In this document: positions 17,488-25,316 of the stretch, in pieces
Position numbering within the stretch: the stretch's first letter is position 1
How the letters are laid out: each line of letters opens with the position of its first letter
Origin: Pseudomonadota bacterium
Lineage (GTDB): Bacteria; Pseudomonadota; Gammaproteobacteria; Burkholderiales; Burkholderiaceae_C
Direction of reading: 5' to 3'
Assembly: GCA_018241225.1 (NCBI GenBank)
Contig: JAFEEG010000005.1
Coordinates: forward strand, 1-64,000
Length of the DNA stretch: 64,000 bases
The notes under the pieces: generated by a model
What the model was told of the DNA's origin: nothing
Seen by the model: only the letters and a program-made list of their open reading frames with translations
Databases searched by the model: none
Made by a program: the position numbers and the translations under genes

Positions 17488-17559
17488 GGATGTCTCCTTG
17501 GCGGTCATGCCGCCTATGGTTGGGGGAAAAAGCGGGTCTTGGTGCGCGCCCGACGCGCC

Positions 17560-18540
17560 TCACCAGGGCCAGGGAACGCTGGTCGCGCAGCCTTCGGTTC
17601 GCGCGCGATCAAGCAGCATCCGGGCGACCGTCAGGTCCTGCAGGGCCAGGCCGGTCATGTCGAACACCGTGATGTCCTCGCGCGCTCGACGTACAGGCAC
17701 CTTCCGGGAAATCACGTTGCCGATTTCCGTGCACGCGACTTCGGGGGTCCACTGGCTCTCCCCGATCTGGCGGGCCTGCGCTTGGTCATCGACATAGACC
17801 TTGGCACGGCCAAGCAGGCCATCGGGCAGCTCCCGCTTGCCCCGGGTGTCGGCGCCGACGCAGTTGAGATGGGTGCCGGGCTGCACCGCATCCAGCTCGA
17901 ACAGCGGGCCGCCGCCAGGCGTGGCGGTAATCACCACGTCACTGGCCGCAACTGCCGCGTTGCGGTCTGTTGCATGCTGCAGGTCGCAGCGTCCGGAAAA
18001 GCGCTCTTCGAAAGTGCGATCGGGCGCATCGTCCACGGTCACGTACCGGACATCGCGCAGCTGCGGCATGAGCCGCAGCGCGTAGCTCAGTTGCACGCTG
18101 GCCTGCACGCCGGTGCCGAACAGGCACAGGCAGCGGCTTTCCGGGCGAGCCAGGTGGGCCAGGCCAAGCGCGCCCGCTGCGCCGGTTCGCGCGGTCGTGA
18201 TGGCATTGCCGTCGATGAGGCAGACGGGCCGGCCGGTTGCCGGATCGAACAGCATCACCGTGGCCTGGTGAGGCTCCGCGCCCAGTTGCCGGTTCGACGG
18301 CCAGAACCCCGCGGCCTTGAAGCCCAGCAGCCCCTGCGACTGCACATCGCCCGACTTGATGCCGAAGATGCCGCCCGTCTTGAGCGGCTCGCGCACGACC
18401 GGGAACACCCGGCCCTCGCGGTCGCTGTGCAGGACGAAGGCCTCTCGAACGGCCGACAGGACCGCATCCGGCTCCATGAGCTGCCCGACCTGGCTGCCGT
18501 CCAGCAGGAGCAATCGGGCCAGGCTTGGCGATTCAGTCAT
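17560..18540 (-). CDS. Ornithine cyclodeaminase/mu-crystallin family imine oxidoreductase
   Basis: A 326-residue NAD(P)-dependent enzyme of the OCD family, whose members include ornithine cyclodeaminase, alanine dehydrogenase, iminosuccinate reductase and DauB. Visible are GIFGIKSGDV, GLLGFKAAGFWPSNR with the substrate Lys, the CLIDGNAITTARTGAAGALG helix, and the Rossmann motif LCLFGTGVQASVQLSYAL. Its start overlaps the stop of the PLP enzyme (ATGA), so they are made together. Ornithine conversion is not implied: neighbours are an asparaginase, a C4-dicarboxylate symporter and RidA, which suggest imine chemistry on aspartate-like compounds. Confidence 0.88.
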   Translation of the reverse strand: MTESPSLARLLLLDGSQVGQLMEPDAVLSAVREAFVLHSDREGRVFPVVREPLKTGGIFGIKSGDVQSQGLLGFKAAGFWPSNRQLGAEPHQATVMLFDPATGRPVCLIDGNAITTARTGAAGALGLAHLARPESRCLCLFGTGVQASVQLSYALRLMPQLRDVRYVTVDDAPDRTFEERFSGRCDLQHATDRNAAVAASDVVITATPGGGPLFELDAVQPGTHLNCVGADTRGKRELPDGLLGRAKVYVDDQAQARQIGESQWTPEVACTEIGNVISRKVPVRRAREDITVFDMTGLALQDLTVARMLLDRARTEGCATSVPWPW

Positions 18541-19664
18541 GCATACAGCTCCGAGATGGCACCTGCGTTCTTGATGCCGGTGCCGCTGAGGATCACGACT
18601 GTCTCCTCGCTCGCCTTGATGGAGCCGGCCTGGATCAGCCGTTCGAAGCCTGCGACCGCGGTCGAGGAGGTCAGCTCTGGCAGGAGGCCCAGCAGGGCCG
18701 TGCGCCGCAGCGCTGCGACGATGGCTTCTTCCTCGAGCGCCAAGGTGCTGCCGCCGCTCTCGCGCACGGCCGTCACCACCTCCTTCAGGCGCAAGGGGTT
18801 GGCAATGGCCGTGCCCTCGGAGATCGTCTTGCGCACCTCGCGCGCCACCGGCGTGGTGACGCCTGCCTGGAAGCTGGCATCGATGGGCGAGCAGTTCAGC
18901 GGCTGGCATACGAACAGGCGCGGCATCTTGCGGATCTGGCCGGCGCGCATGAGTTCGGAAAAGGCCAGGTAGCAGCCCAGCACGTTGCTGCCCGCACCGG
19001 CCGGCATGACGATGTTGTCGGGCACCTTGAAGTTCAGGTCTTCCCAGATCTCGTAGCCGATGGTCTTCGTGCCCTCCAGGAAGAAAGGCTGCCAGTTGTG
19101 GCTGGAGTAGAAGATGCTGGCCGATTGGCGCACGGCCTCGTTCTCGCACTCCTGCCGCGGGCCGTCGACCAGCTGCACCTCGGCGCCGTAGGCGCGCATC
19201 TGGGCGATCTTGGGTGGCGATGCGAACGAAGGCGCCAGGATCTTCACGCGCATGCCGCCGGCCGCGCCGTAGGCGGAGACCGAAGCGCCACCGTTGCCCG
19301 AGCTGTCTTCGAGCACCGCCTGCACGCCCTGCTGGCGCAGCACCGACAGCATGACCGTGGTGCCGCGGTCCTTGAAGCTGCTGGTGGGGTTGAACCATTC
19401 CAGCTTGAAGTAGGGCCTGTGCTCGCCCCACTCCTTCTGCACCAGCGGCGTGCAACCTTCTCCCATCGAGATGGGCCGGGCCACTTCCACGGGCAGCGAA
19501 GCCCGGTAGCGCCACTGCGAGCGCAGCGTGCGGTCGATGTCGTCGCGGGAAATGCCGCGCTGCGGGGTGATGAGCAGGGGCTTGCGGTCGTCGGAGCACC
19601 AGCGCGGCGAGTTCAGCGCGTAGGTCTGGCCGCTGACCGGCTCGATGTACATGGATTCTTTCAT
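18537..19664 (-). CDS. Threonine-synthase-like PLP enzyme (fold type II)
   Basis: A 375-residue fold-type II PLP enzyme closest in pattern to threonine synthase: an N-terminal GEGCTPLV, the PLP lysine at about Lys98 in TSSFKDRGT, and the loop DSSGNGGASVSAYG. It ends in VVILSGTGIKNAG, as in that family. It lacks thrB/hom neighbours; instead it is coupled to an OCD-family enzyme and a DctA-type transporter. A lyase or dehydratase role on a C4 amino acid is therefore plausible, and a SbnA/SbnB-like diaminopropionate route cannot be excluded. The ATG at 19664 has GGAAGAAG upstream; a second ATG at 19652 is possible. Confidence 0.85.
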   Translation of the reverse strand: MKESMYIEPVSGQTYALNSPRWCSDDRKPLLITPQRGISRDDIDRTLRSQWRYRASLPVEVARPISMGEGCTPLVQKEWGEHRPYFKLEWFNPTSSFKDRGTTVMLSVLRQQGVQAVLEDSSGNGGASVSAYGAAGGMRVKILAPSFASPPKIAQMRAYGAEVQLVDGPRQECENEAVRQSASIFYSSHNWQPFFLEGTKTIGYEIWEDLNFKVPDNIVMPAGAGSNVLGCYLAFSELMRAGQIRKMPRLFVCQPLNCSPIDASFQAGVTTPVAREVRKTISEGTAIANPLRLKEVVTAVRESGGSTLALEEEAIVAALRRTALLGLLPELTSSTAVAGFERLIQAGSIKASEETVVILSGTGIKNAGAISELYA

Positions 19665-19682
19665 TTCAACTTCTTCCTTGAT

Positions 19683-20993
19683 TCAGGGAACCGCGCGTTG
19701 CGGAACGCTCATGGCATTGACCGAATCCAGCGATTCGATGGAGGCGGGCATGTCGACCCGCTGGACTTCCCAATAGGCAATGGCCATGGTGGCCACGCCG
19801 TTGCCGACCACGTTGGTCACGGTGCGAATGACGTCCATCAGCCGGTCCACACCCAGGATGAGCGCCAGGCCGGCCAGGGGAATGTCGGGAAACATGGCCA
19901 GCGACGCGGCCAGTGCAACAAAGGCGCCACCGCTGACCGCAGCCAGGCCCTTGGACGTGAGCAGGAACACCAGCAGCAGCGCAAACTGCTCGCCCAAGCC
20001 GACCTGCACGCCCGCTGCCTGGGCGTTGAACATTGCAGCCAGCGTCATGTACAGCGACGAGCCGTCCAGGTTGAATGAATAGCCGGCCGGCACGACAAAG
20101 CCCACCACGTTCTTGCTGCAGCCAGCGGTCTCCAGCTTCTTGACCAGGCCGGGAAGTGCCGCCTCGCCCGAGGTGGTGGTGAAGGCGATGATCATCTCTT
20201 CCTTGATGTGGCCCATGAACTTCCACAGGCTGAACCTGGTCAGGTGCGCCACCGTTCCGAGCACGAACACGATGAAGAGCAGGCAGCCCAGCCACACCAG
20301 CCCGATGAGCTTGAGCAGCGGCAGGAGCGATGCCAGGCCGAACTTGCCCAGGGTGAACGCGACGGCGCCGAACACGCCGATGGGGGCCAGGCGCAGGATG
20401 ACGCCCACGACCTTGAAGGTTGCGTCGGTGGCCAGGGTCAGCAGGTCCACAACCGGCTTGCCCCTGTCTCCCAGTGCATACAGGCCATAGCCGAACAGCA
20501 GCGACACCAGGAGAGTCTGCAGCATCACGCCCGAGGCCAGCGCATCGACCACCGTCTTGGGAATGATGTTGAGCAGGAACTCCGTCGTGGTGAGCGACTT
20601 GGCGCCTTCGGCAAACTTCGACACCGTCGCGGCGCCGTCGGCAGGTATGGCCAGGCCGGCGCCCGGCTGGAAGATGTTGGCCAGCGCGAAGCCCAGGATC
20701 AGCGCCAGGGTGCTGATGACCTCGAAGTAGACGATGGCGCGAAAGCTCAGCTTGCCCAGGCCGCTGCCCTTGCTCATGCCCGCAAAGCCGGTAACCACCG
20801 TCAGGAACACGATCAGGCCGGCGACCATCTTGATGAGCTTCACGAAGCCGGTCGCGAGCGCGTTGAGCTCGACGCCGTACTTCGGCCAGAAGTAACCCAC
20901 CGCGATGCCCAGGGCCAGGCCCACGACGAGTTGGAAGGACAGCGTGTAGTAGATGGGCTTCTTGCCCACGCCGGTTGGGGACGTTGATGACAT
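19683..20993 (-). CDS. Dicarboxylate/amino acid:cation symporter (DctA/GltP family)
   Basis: A 436-residue inner-membrane symporter of the DAACS family, importing C4-dicarboxylates, aspartate or glutamate with Na+ or H+. It has eight hydrophobic segments, the re-entrant loop TTTSGEAALPGLVKKLE (family serine-rich TTSS-type motif), the conserved VVPAGYSFNLDGSSLYMTLAA, and a TM8 motif VDRLMDVIRTVTNVVGNGVA. The ATG at 20993 begins the recognisable protein, so the upstream extension is not used. It is the first transport gene of the unit and ends 18 bases before the PLP enzyme start. Aspartate is the likeliest cargo given the neighbouring asparaginase (inference). Confidence 0.93.
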   Translation of the reverse strand: MSSTSPTGVGKKPIYYTLSFQLVVGLALGIAVGYFWPKYGVELNALATGFVKLIKMVAGLIVFLTVVTGFAGMSKGSGLGKLSFRAIVYFEVISTLALILGFALANIFQPGAGLAIPADGAATVSKFAEGAKSLTTTEFLLNIIPKTVVDALASGVMLQTLLVSLLFGYGLYALGDRGKPVVDLLTLATDATFKVVGVILRLAPIGVFGAVAFTLGKFGLASLLPLLKLIGLVWLGCLLFIVFVLGTVAHLTRFSLWKFMGHIKEEMIIAFTTTSGEAALPGLVKKLETAGCSKNVVGFVVPAGYSFNLDGSSLYMTLAAMFNAQAAGVQVGLGEQFALLLVFLLTSKGLAAVSGGAFVALAASLAMFPDIPLAGLALILGVDRLMDVIRTVTNVVGNGVATMAIAYWEVQRVDMPASIESLDSVNAMSVPQRAVP

Positions 20994-21040
20994 GGTGGTT
21001 GTCTCCGGTTGATTCTCGAAATGACTGCCCCAGGGAAAGG

Positions 21041-21466
21041 CTAGAACGTGTTGCGACGCGGCGGCCGGTGCAGCGCAACCGCTTCCACCTCCACCGCCAC
21101 GCCGTGATGCAGCGATGGCGAATGCGCCACCGCGCGTGCGGGCTTGTGGTTGCCGATCCAGTCCGCGTAGATCTGGTTGAAGGCCGGCCACTTGCCCATG
21201 CTGGTGACGTAGACGCGCACCTGCACCAGGTCGCTGCGTCGGGCGCCCACTGCCTTCAGGCAGGCATCGATGTTCTGCAGGACGCGACCGGCCTGGACTT
21301 CGAAGGGCGCATCGGCCAGCGACCTGCCTTGCTCGTCCAGGGGCAGCTGGCCCGAAATGAAGACCATGCCGGCGGCCGTGCAGGCATGGGAGTAGTGCCC
21401 GGAGGGCGGGGCGATGTCCTGGCTGTTGGCGCAGGAGATGTCGGGATCGGTCGATGTGGCGTGCAT
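21041..21466 (-). CDS. RidA family enamine/imine deaminase
   Basis: A 141-residue RidA/YjgF-family protein, hydrolysing reactive enamines or imines such as 2-aminoacrylate made by PLP enzymes. The core is ISGQLPLDEQGR, VLQNIDACLKAVGARRSDLVQVRVYVTSM and VAVEVEAVAL. The canonical active-site Arg near the C-terminus is not evident: the usual IEVEAIA strand is present, but the family Arg in CVxRA is replaced by a context ARAVAHSPSLHHG. It may therefore belong to a RidA subfamily with a different substrate. It leads the minus-strand amino-acid unit and is divergent from the YheO-type regulator, with several inverted repeats between them. Confidence 0.85.
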   Translation of the reverse strand: MHATSTDPDISCANSQDIAPPSGHYSHACTAAGMVFISGQLPLDEQGRSLADAPFEVQAGRVLQNIDACLKAVGARRSDLVQVRVYVTSMGKWPAFNQIYADWIGNHKPARAVAHSPSLHHGVAVEVEAVALHRPPRRNTF

Positions 21467-21475
21467 GGAATCTAC

Positions 21476-21585
21476 TTGGACGAAGTGTCTAACATTAGAT
21501 AAATAGTCCAATGAGGGAATGCACCAATTGCCGTGTCTTGGCTGGGCAGCCAAGACAAAATGACAAACTATGGATAAACTGTCCA
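21476..21585. promoter_or_regulatory. Inverted repeats in the ridA/regulator divergent promoter
   Basis: The 120 bases between the divergent ridA-like and YheO-type regulator genes contain several dyads. TTGGAC at 21476-21481 pairs with GTCCAA at 21506-21511 and encloses the palindrome TCTAA-CA-TTAGA at 21488-21499. A perfect 9-base-arm hairpin, GTCTTGGCT-GGGC-AGCCAAGAC, lies at 21535-21556. TGGA-N7-TCCA at 21571-21582 straddles the regulator's leader. These are good candidates for operators of the adjacent regulator. Confidence 0.55.
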
Positions 21586-21586
21586 G

Positions 21587-22222
21587 ATGAAGAAGAAGGC
21601 GCTTACCACTGAACAGCAGACCATCCTCGAGCAGGTGAAGCACATTGCTTCGGCGCTGGGCGCGACCCTTGCGCCCTTCACCGAGGTGGTGGTGCACGAC
21701 TTGCGCTCGCCGCAGCACGCCATCCTGGCGATCCACAACAACCTGTCGGGCCGTCAGGTGGGCGACCCCGCCACCGAACTCGGCCTGGCGCGCATTGCAG
21801 ACGACGAATACCCGCAGGTGCTGGCCAACTACGCCAACCAGTTCGCCGACGGGCGCCGCGCCAAGAGCACCTCGATCGGCATCAAGGATTCAGAAGGCCA
21901 CTACTTCGCGGCCCTGTGCCTGAACGTCGACACCACCGTGTTCAGGGGACTGGCCACCATGATCGAGCAGTTCTCGGCCACCAGCGGCGACAGCGTCGGC
22001 AAGGAGTCGCTGGACCCGGGCAACGCGGACGCCATCCGCGAGCGCATCGACCGGTTCGCGATGACGCTGGCGACCACGCCTCGCGCCTTGCGCACCGACC
22101 AGCGGCGCGACCTGGTCCAGACCTTGAAGGGCGAGGGCTTTCTCGAGCTCAAGCGCTCGATGGATACGGTGGCGCAGCACCTGGGTGTGTCGCGCGCCAC
22201 CGTCTACAACGACGTCAAATAG
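21587..22222 (+). CDS. YheO/DauR-type transcriptional regulator
   Basis: A 211-residue regulator with an N-terminal YheO-like PAS domain (VKHIASALGATLAPFTEVVVHDLRSPQHAILAI, residues about 15-125) and a C-terminal helix-turn-helix (FLELKRSMDTVAQHLGVSRATVYNDVK). The same architecture is found in DauR, which controls D-arginine catabolism together with an OCD-family enzyme. Here it is divergent from RidA, a DctA-type symporter, a PLP enzyme, an OCD-family enzyme and an asparaginase, and is the likely regulator of that unit. It ends at the stop following the recognition helix, as is usual. Confidence 0.88.
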   Translation: MKKKALTTEQQTILEQVKHIASALGATLAPFTEVVVHDLRSPQHAILAIHNNLSGRQVGDPATELGLARIADDEYPQVLANYANQFADGRRAKSTSIGIKDSEGHYFAALCLNVDTTVFRGLATMIEQFSATSGDSVGKESLDPGNADAIRERIDRFAMTLATTPRALRTDQRRDLVQTLKGEGFLELKRSMDTVAQHLGVSRATVYNDVK

Positions 22223-22249
22223 GCGCCCCGTGCCTGGCGCGGGCGCGCA

Positions 22250-23122
22250 TCAGCTGTAGCGCTTTTCCAGCGCATCCCATTCCGGCTTGCCCACCAGCCG
22301 CTGGCGCTCCGCAAAGGGCGTGACCAGCCCGCTGGATTCCTGCACTTCCTTCTCGTCGCGCAGCACCGTCAGCGCCTTCTGCATGCCGGCCAGCGCGCCT
22401 TGCAGCGCGGCGTTGGCGTACAGAACGATGCCGTAGCCCAGTTCGCCCAGCTGCTGCGCGTTGAAGATGGGCGTCTTGCCGCCGATCACCATGTTCATCA
22501 GCTGCGGCTTGCCGGCCAGGCGCCGGGGCAGGGCACGCACTTCTTCCTCGGTGGTCACGGCCTCGACAAAGAGAATGTCGGCGCCCGCCTCGGCAAACTT
22601 GTGCGCGCGCTCGATGGCAGCCTCGAAGCCGTGCACCGCGGCCGCGTCGGTGCGGGCCATGATCATCAGGTCCGCGTCCTGGCGGGCATCCACCGCCGCC
22701 TTGATCTTGCTCACGGCTTCCTCGGTGGAGATGACCTCCTTGCCCGAGAAGTGGCCGCAGCGCTTGGGCGCCACCTGGTCCTCGAACTGGATGCAATCGG
22801 CGCCGGCACGCTCCAGCGTGCGCACCGTGTGGCGCACGTTCAGCGCATTGCCGAAGCCGGTGTCGGCGTCGACGATGAGCGGCAGGTTCACCGCGTCGCG
22901 GATGCGCGCCGTGTGGTCTGCGATCTCGGCCAGGCCCATGAAGCCCTGGTCGGGCATGCCGAACCACATGTTGGTCACGCCGGCACCGGTGATGTAGATG
23001 GCCTCGAAGCCCAGGTCTTCGATGACGCGGGCCGACAGGGCGTTGAATGCGCCTGGCACCAGCACGCCGCGGCGCGCCTCGGCCAGCGCGCGCAGGGTTT
23101 CGCGGGTGCTGGTGCTTGTCAT
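22250..23122 (-). CDS. Isocitrate lyase/PEP mutase family lyase (PrpB-like)
   Basis: A 290-residue member of the isocitrate lyase/PEP mutase superfamily. Motifs: GAFNALSARVIEDLGFEAIYITGAG, the Mg2+ site VDADTGFG, the catalytic KRCGH loop and IMARTDA. The family includes 2-methylisocitrate lyase, dimethylmalate lyase and oxaloacetate decarboxylase. As the last gene of an operon with prpC, acnD and prpF, 2-methylisocitrate lyase (to pyruvate and succinate) is the activity the cycle needs. However, the N-terminal part is less like classical PrpB, so oxaloacetate decarboxylase or dimethylmalate lyase remain possible. It starts 17 bases after the Bug gene and converges on the YheO-type regulator. 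Confidence 0.85.
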   Translation of the reverse strand: MTSTSTRETLRALAEARRGVLVPGAFNALSARVIEDLGFEAIYITGAGVTNMWFGMPDQGFMGLAEIADHTARIRDAVNLPLIVDADTGFGNALNVRHTVRTLERAGADCIQFEDQVAPKRCGHFSGKEVISTEEAVSKIKAAVDARQDADLMIMARTDAAAVHGFEAAIERAHKFAEAGADILFVEAVTTEEEVRALPRRLAGKPQLMNMVIGGKTPIFNAQQLGELGYGIVLYANAALQGALAGMQKALTVLRDEKEVQESSGLVTPFAERQRLVGKPEWDALEKRYS

Positions 23123-23139
23123 GTCTTTCTCTTGTTCCT

Positions 23140-24120
23140 TCACTCTTCCTTCATGCCCGTGGCCTTGACGACCGCGCCCAGGCGGGCGCGCTCCTCGTCC
23201 ACGAACTTCACGAACGATGCGCGTGTGCCGCCGATGGGCTCGATGCCCACGGCCTGCAGGCGCTTGATGGTTTCGGGGTCCTTCATGGCCTTGTCCACCG
23301 CGTCGGCCATCTTGTCGAGGATGGCTTGAGGCGTGCCGGCCGGCGCATGCACGCCGGCCCAATGCGCAATGCGGATGTCGTCGAAGCCTTGCTCCACCGC
23401 GGTCGACAACTGCGGGTAGGCCGATATGCGCTGCGTCCAGGTGGTGGCCAGGGGCTTGAGCTTGCCGGCCTTGATGTAGGGCAGCACCACGATGCTGGCC
23501 TCGGAGGTGGCGTCCACCTGGCTGCCCAGCACGGCGGTGATGGATTCGGAGCCGCTCTTGTAGGGCACCAGGTCGAGCTTGGCGCCGTGGTTCTTCTCCA
23601 GCAGTCCTTCCACGAAGTGCGGCGTGCTGCCGGTGCCCGCGGTGGCGAAGTGCAGGCCCTTGCCCTTCTTCGATGCAGCGACGAATTCCTTGAGGTCCTT
23701 GTAGGGCGCATCGGCGGGCGCGACGATCACCGAGGGGGCCAGGCCCACCATGGCCACGGGCACCAGGTCGCTGTCCTTGTAGGGCACCTTGCGGATCATG
23801 CTGTTGGAAATGACGCCGGCCGCGCTGATGAGGAAGGTGTAGCCGTCGGGCGCGCTCTTGGCCACCACGTCGGTGCCCAGCATGGCCCCGGCGCCGGGCT
23901 TGTTGTCCACGATGATGGGTTGGCCCAGCACCTTCGATGCGCCTTCGGCCGCCGCACGGCCCAGCAGGTCGTTGGCGCCGCCCGCCGAGAAGGGCACGAC
24001 GAAGCGGATCGGCTTGGTGGGCCAGGCTTGCTGGGCCTGGGAAGGCGCAGCGGCGGCCAGTGCGCACGCCCAGAGCGCGAGCACCGCGGCGCGACGCCGC
24101 GTGAATCGGGTGTTCGTCAT
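23140..24120 (-). CDS. Tripartite tricarboxylate transporter substrate-binding protein (Bug/TctC family), in the prp operon
   Basis: A 326-residue periplasmic Bug protein: basic-hydrophobic signal (TNTRFTRRRAAVLALWACALAAAAPSQAQ), then AWPTKPIRFVVPFSAGGAND, VDNKPGAGAMLGTDVVAKS and LVPYKSGSESITAVLGSQVD. Its start overlaps the prpF stop by 4 bases, so it is an integral part of the 2-methylcitrate operon rather than a chance neighbour. A tricarboxylate or branched dicarboxylate related to the cycle is a reasonable ligand guess (inference). Confidence 0.9.
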   Translation of the reverse strand: MTNTRFTRRRAAVLALWACALAAAAPSQAQQAWPTKPIRFVVPFSAGGANDLLGRAAAEGASKVLGQPIIVDNKPGAGAMLGTDVVAKSAPDGYTFLISAAGVISNSMIRKVPYKDSDLVPVAMVGLAPSVIVAPADAPYKDLKEFVAASKKGKGLHFATAGTGSTPHFVEGLLEKNHGAKLDLVPYKSGSESITAVLGSQVDATSEASIVVLPYIKAGKLKPLATTWTQRISAYPQLSTAVEQGFDDIRIAHWAGVHAPAGTPQAILDKMADAVDKAMKDPETIKRLQAVGIEPIGGTRASFVKFVDEERARLGAVVKATGMKEE

Positions 24121-25304
24121 GAGAGGTCTCCTGAAGGTATGCGCACCCAGCCTTCCATCAGCACCCGCGCGCTGCGGCTCATCAGTGCCTTGGTCACGGT
24201 CCACTGGTCGCCGTCCTGCCTTGCCTGCGCACCCACGCGCAAGGTGCCCGATGGATGGCCGAAGCGAACTGCCTGCTTTTCGCCGCCACCGGCCGCGAGG
24301 TTGACCAGCGTGCCCGGCACCGCCGCCGCCGCGCCGATGGCCACTGCGGCCGTGCCCATCATGGCGTGGTGCAGCTGCCCCATCGACAGCGCGCGCACCA
24401 GCAGGTCGACGTCCGCCGCTTGCACGGACTTGCCGCTGGAGGCCAGGTAGCTGGCCGGCGGGGCCACGAAGGCGATCTTGGGCGTGTGCTGGCGGGTGGC
24501 TGCTTCGGACACGTCCTTGATCAGCCCCATCTTCACCGCGCCCCTGGCGCGCATGGCCTCGAAGCGTGCCAGCGCGGCCTTGTCGCCATTGATGGCGGCC
24601 TGCAGCTCGGTGCCGGTGTAGCCGATGTCCGCGGCGTTGAGAAAGATGGTGGGGATGCCGGCATTGATGAAGGTGGCCTTGAAGGTGCCCACGCCGGGAA
24701 CTTCGAGCGTGTCGACCACGCGCCCGGTGGGGAACATGGCACCGCTCTCGCCTTCGTCGGCCGGGTCCACGAACTCGAGCTGCACTTCTGCCGCGGGAAA
24801 GGTCACGCCGTCGAGTTCGAAGTCGCCCGTTTCCTGCACCTGCCCGTCGGTGATGGGCACATGCGCGACGATGGTCTTGCCGATGTTGGCCTGCCAGATC
24901 CGCACGGTGCACAGGCCGTCGCGTGGAATGCGGCCGGCGTCGACCAGCCCGTTGGCAATGGCGAAGGGCCCCACTGCCGCCGAGAGGTTGCCGCAGTTGC
25001 CAGACCAGTCCACGAAAGCCTGGTCGATGGCCACCTGGCCGAAGAGGTAGTCCACGTCGTGCCCGGGCCGCGCGCTCTTGGAGAGGATCACTGCCTTGCT
25101 GGTGCTGGAGGTGGCCGCGCCCATGCCGTCGATCTGCTTGCCGTAGGGGTCGGGGCTGCCGATGACGCGCAGCAGCAGCGCGTCGCGCGCGGCGCCGGGC
25201 TGCTGCGCCGACTCGGGCAGGTCTTGCAGGCGGAAGAACACGCCCTTGCTGGTGCCACCGCGCATGTAGGTGGCGCGGATCTTGATCTGCGGTGCGAATG
25301 CCAT
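24117..25304 (-). CDS. prpF: 2-methylaconitate cis-trans isomerase
   Basis: A 395-residue PrpF, which isomerises the 2-methylaconitate isomer made by AcnD so that it can be hydrated to 2-methylisocitrate. Diagnostic pieces: IRATYMRGGTSKGVFF near the N-terminus, GMGAATSSTSKAV, and SGNCGNLSAAVGPFAI with the Cys of the proline-racemase-like fold. It starts 12 bases downstream of acnD, the standard partner order, and overlaps the following Bug gene. The acnD-prpF pair replaces prpD in this lineage. Confidence 0.95.
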   Translation of the reverse strand: MAFAPQIKIRATYMRGGTSKGVFFRLQDLPESAQQPGAARDALLLRVIGSPDPYGKQIDGMGAATSSTSKAVILSKSARPGHDVDYLFGQVAIDQAFVDWSGNCGNLSAAVGPFAIANGLVDAGRIPRDGLCTVRIWQANIGKTIVAHVPITDGQVQETGDFELDGVTFPAAEVQLEFVDPADEGESGAMFPTGRVVDTLEVPGVGTFKATFINAGIPTIFLNAADIGYTGTELQAAINGDKAALARFEAMRARGAVKMGLIKDVSEAATRQHTPKIAFVAPPASYLASSGKSVQAADVDLLVRALSMGQLHHAMMGTAAVAIGAAAAVPGTLVNLAAGGGEKQAVRFGHPSGTLRVGAQARQDGDQWTVTKALMSRSARVLMEGWVRIPSGDLS

Positions 25305-25316
25305 GTCGTTTGTCGT

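Noticed and set aside
16426..18972. An 848-codon plus-strand frame across the asparaginase and cyclodeaminase genes
   Set aside because: Antisense shadow of several real genes; it crosses their boundaries and has no family pattern.
17560..19664. A siderophore (SbnA/SbnB) diaminopropionate pair
   Set aside because: The PLP enzyme is of the threonine-synthase-like kind rather than cysteine-synthase-like, and no siderophore genes are nearby; kept only as an alternative.
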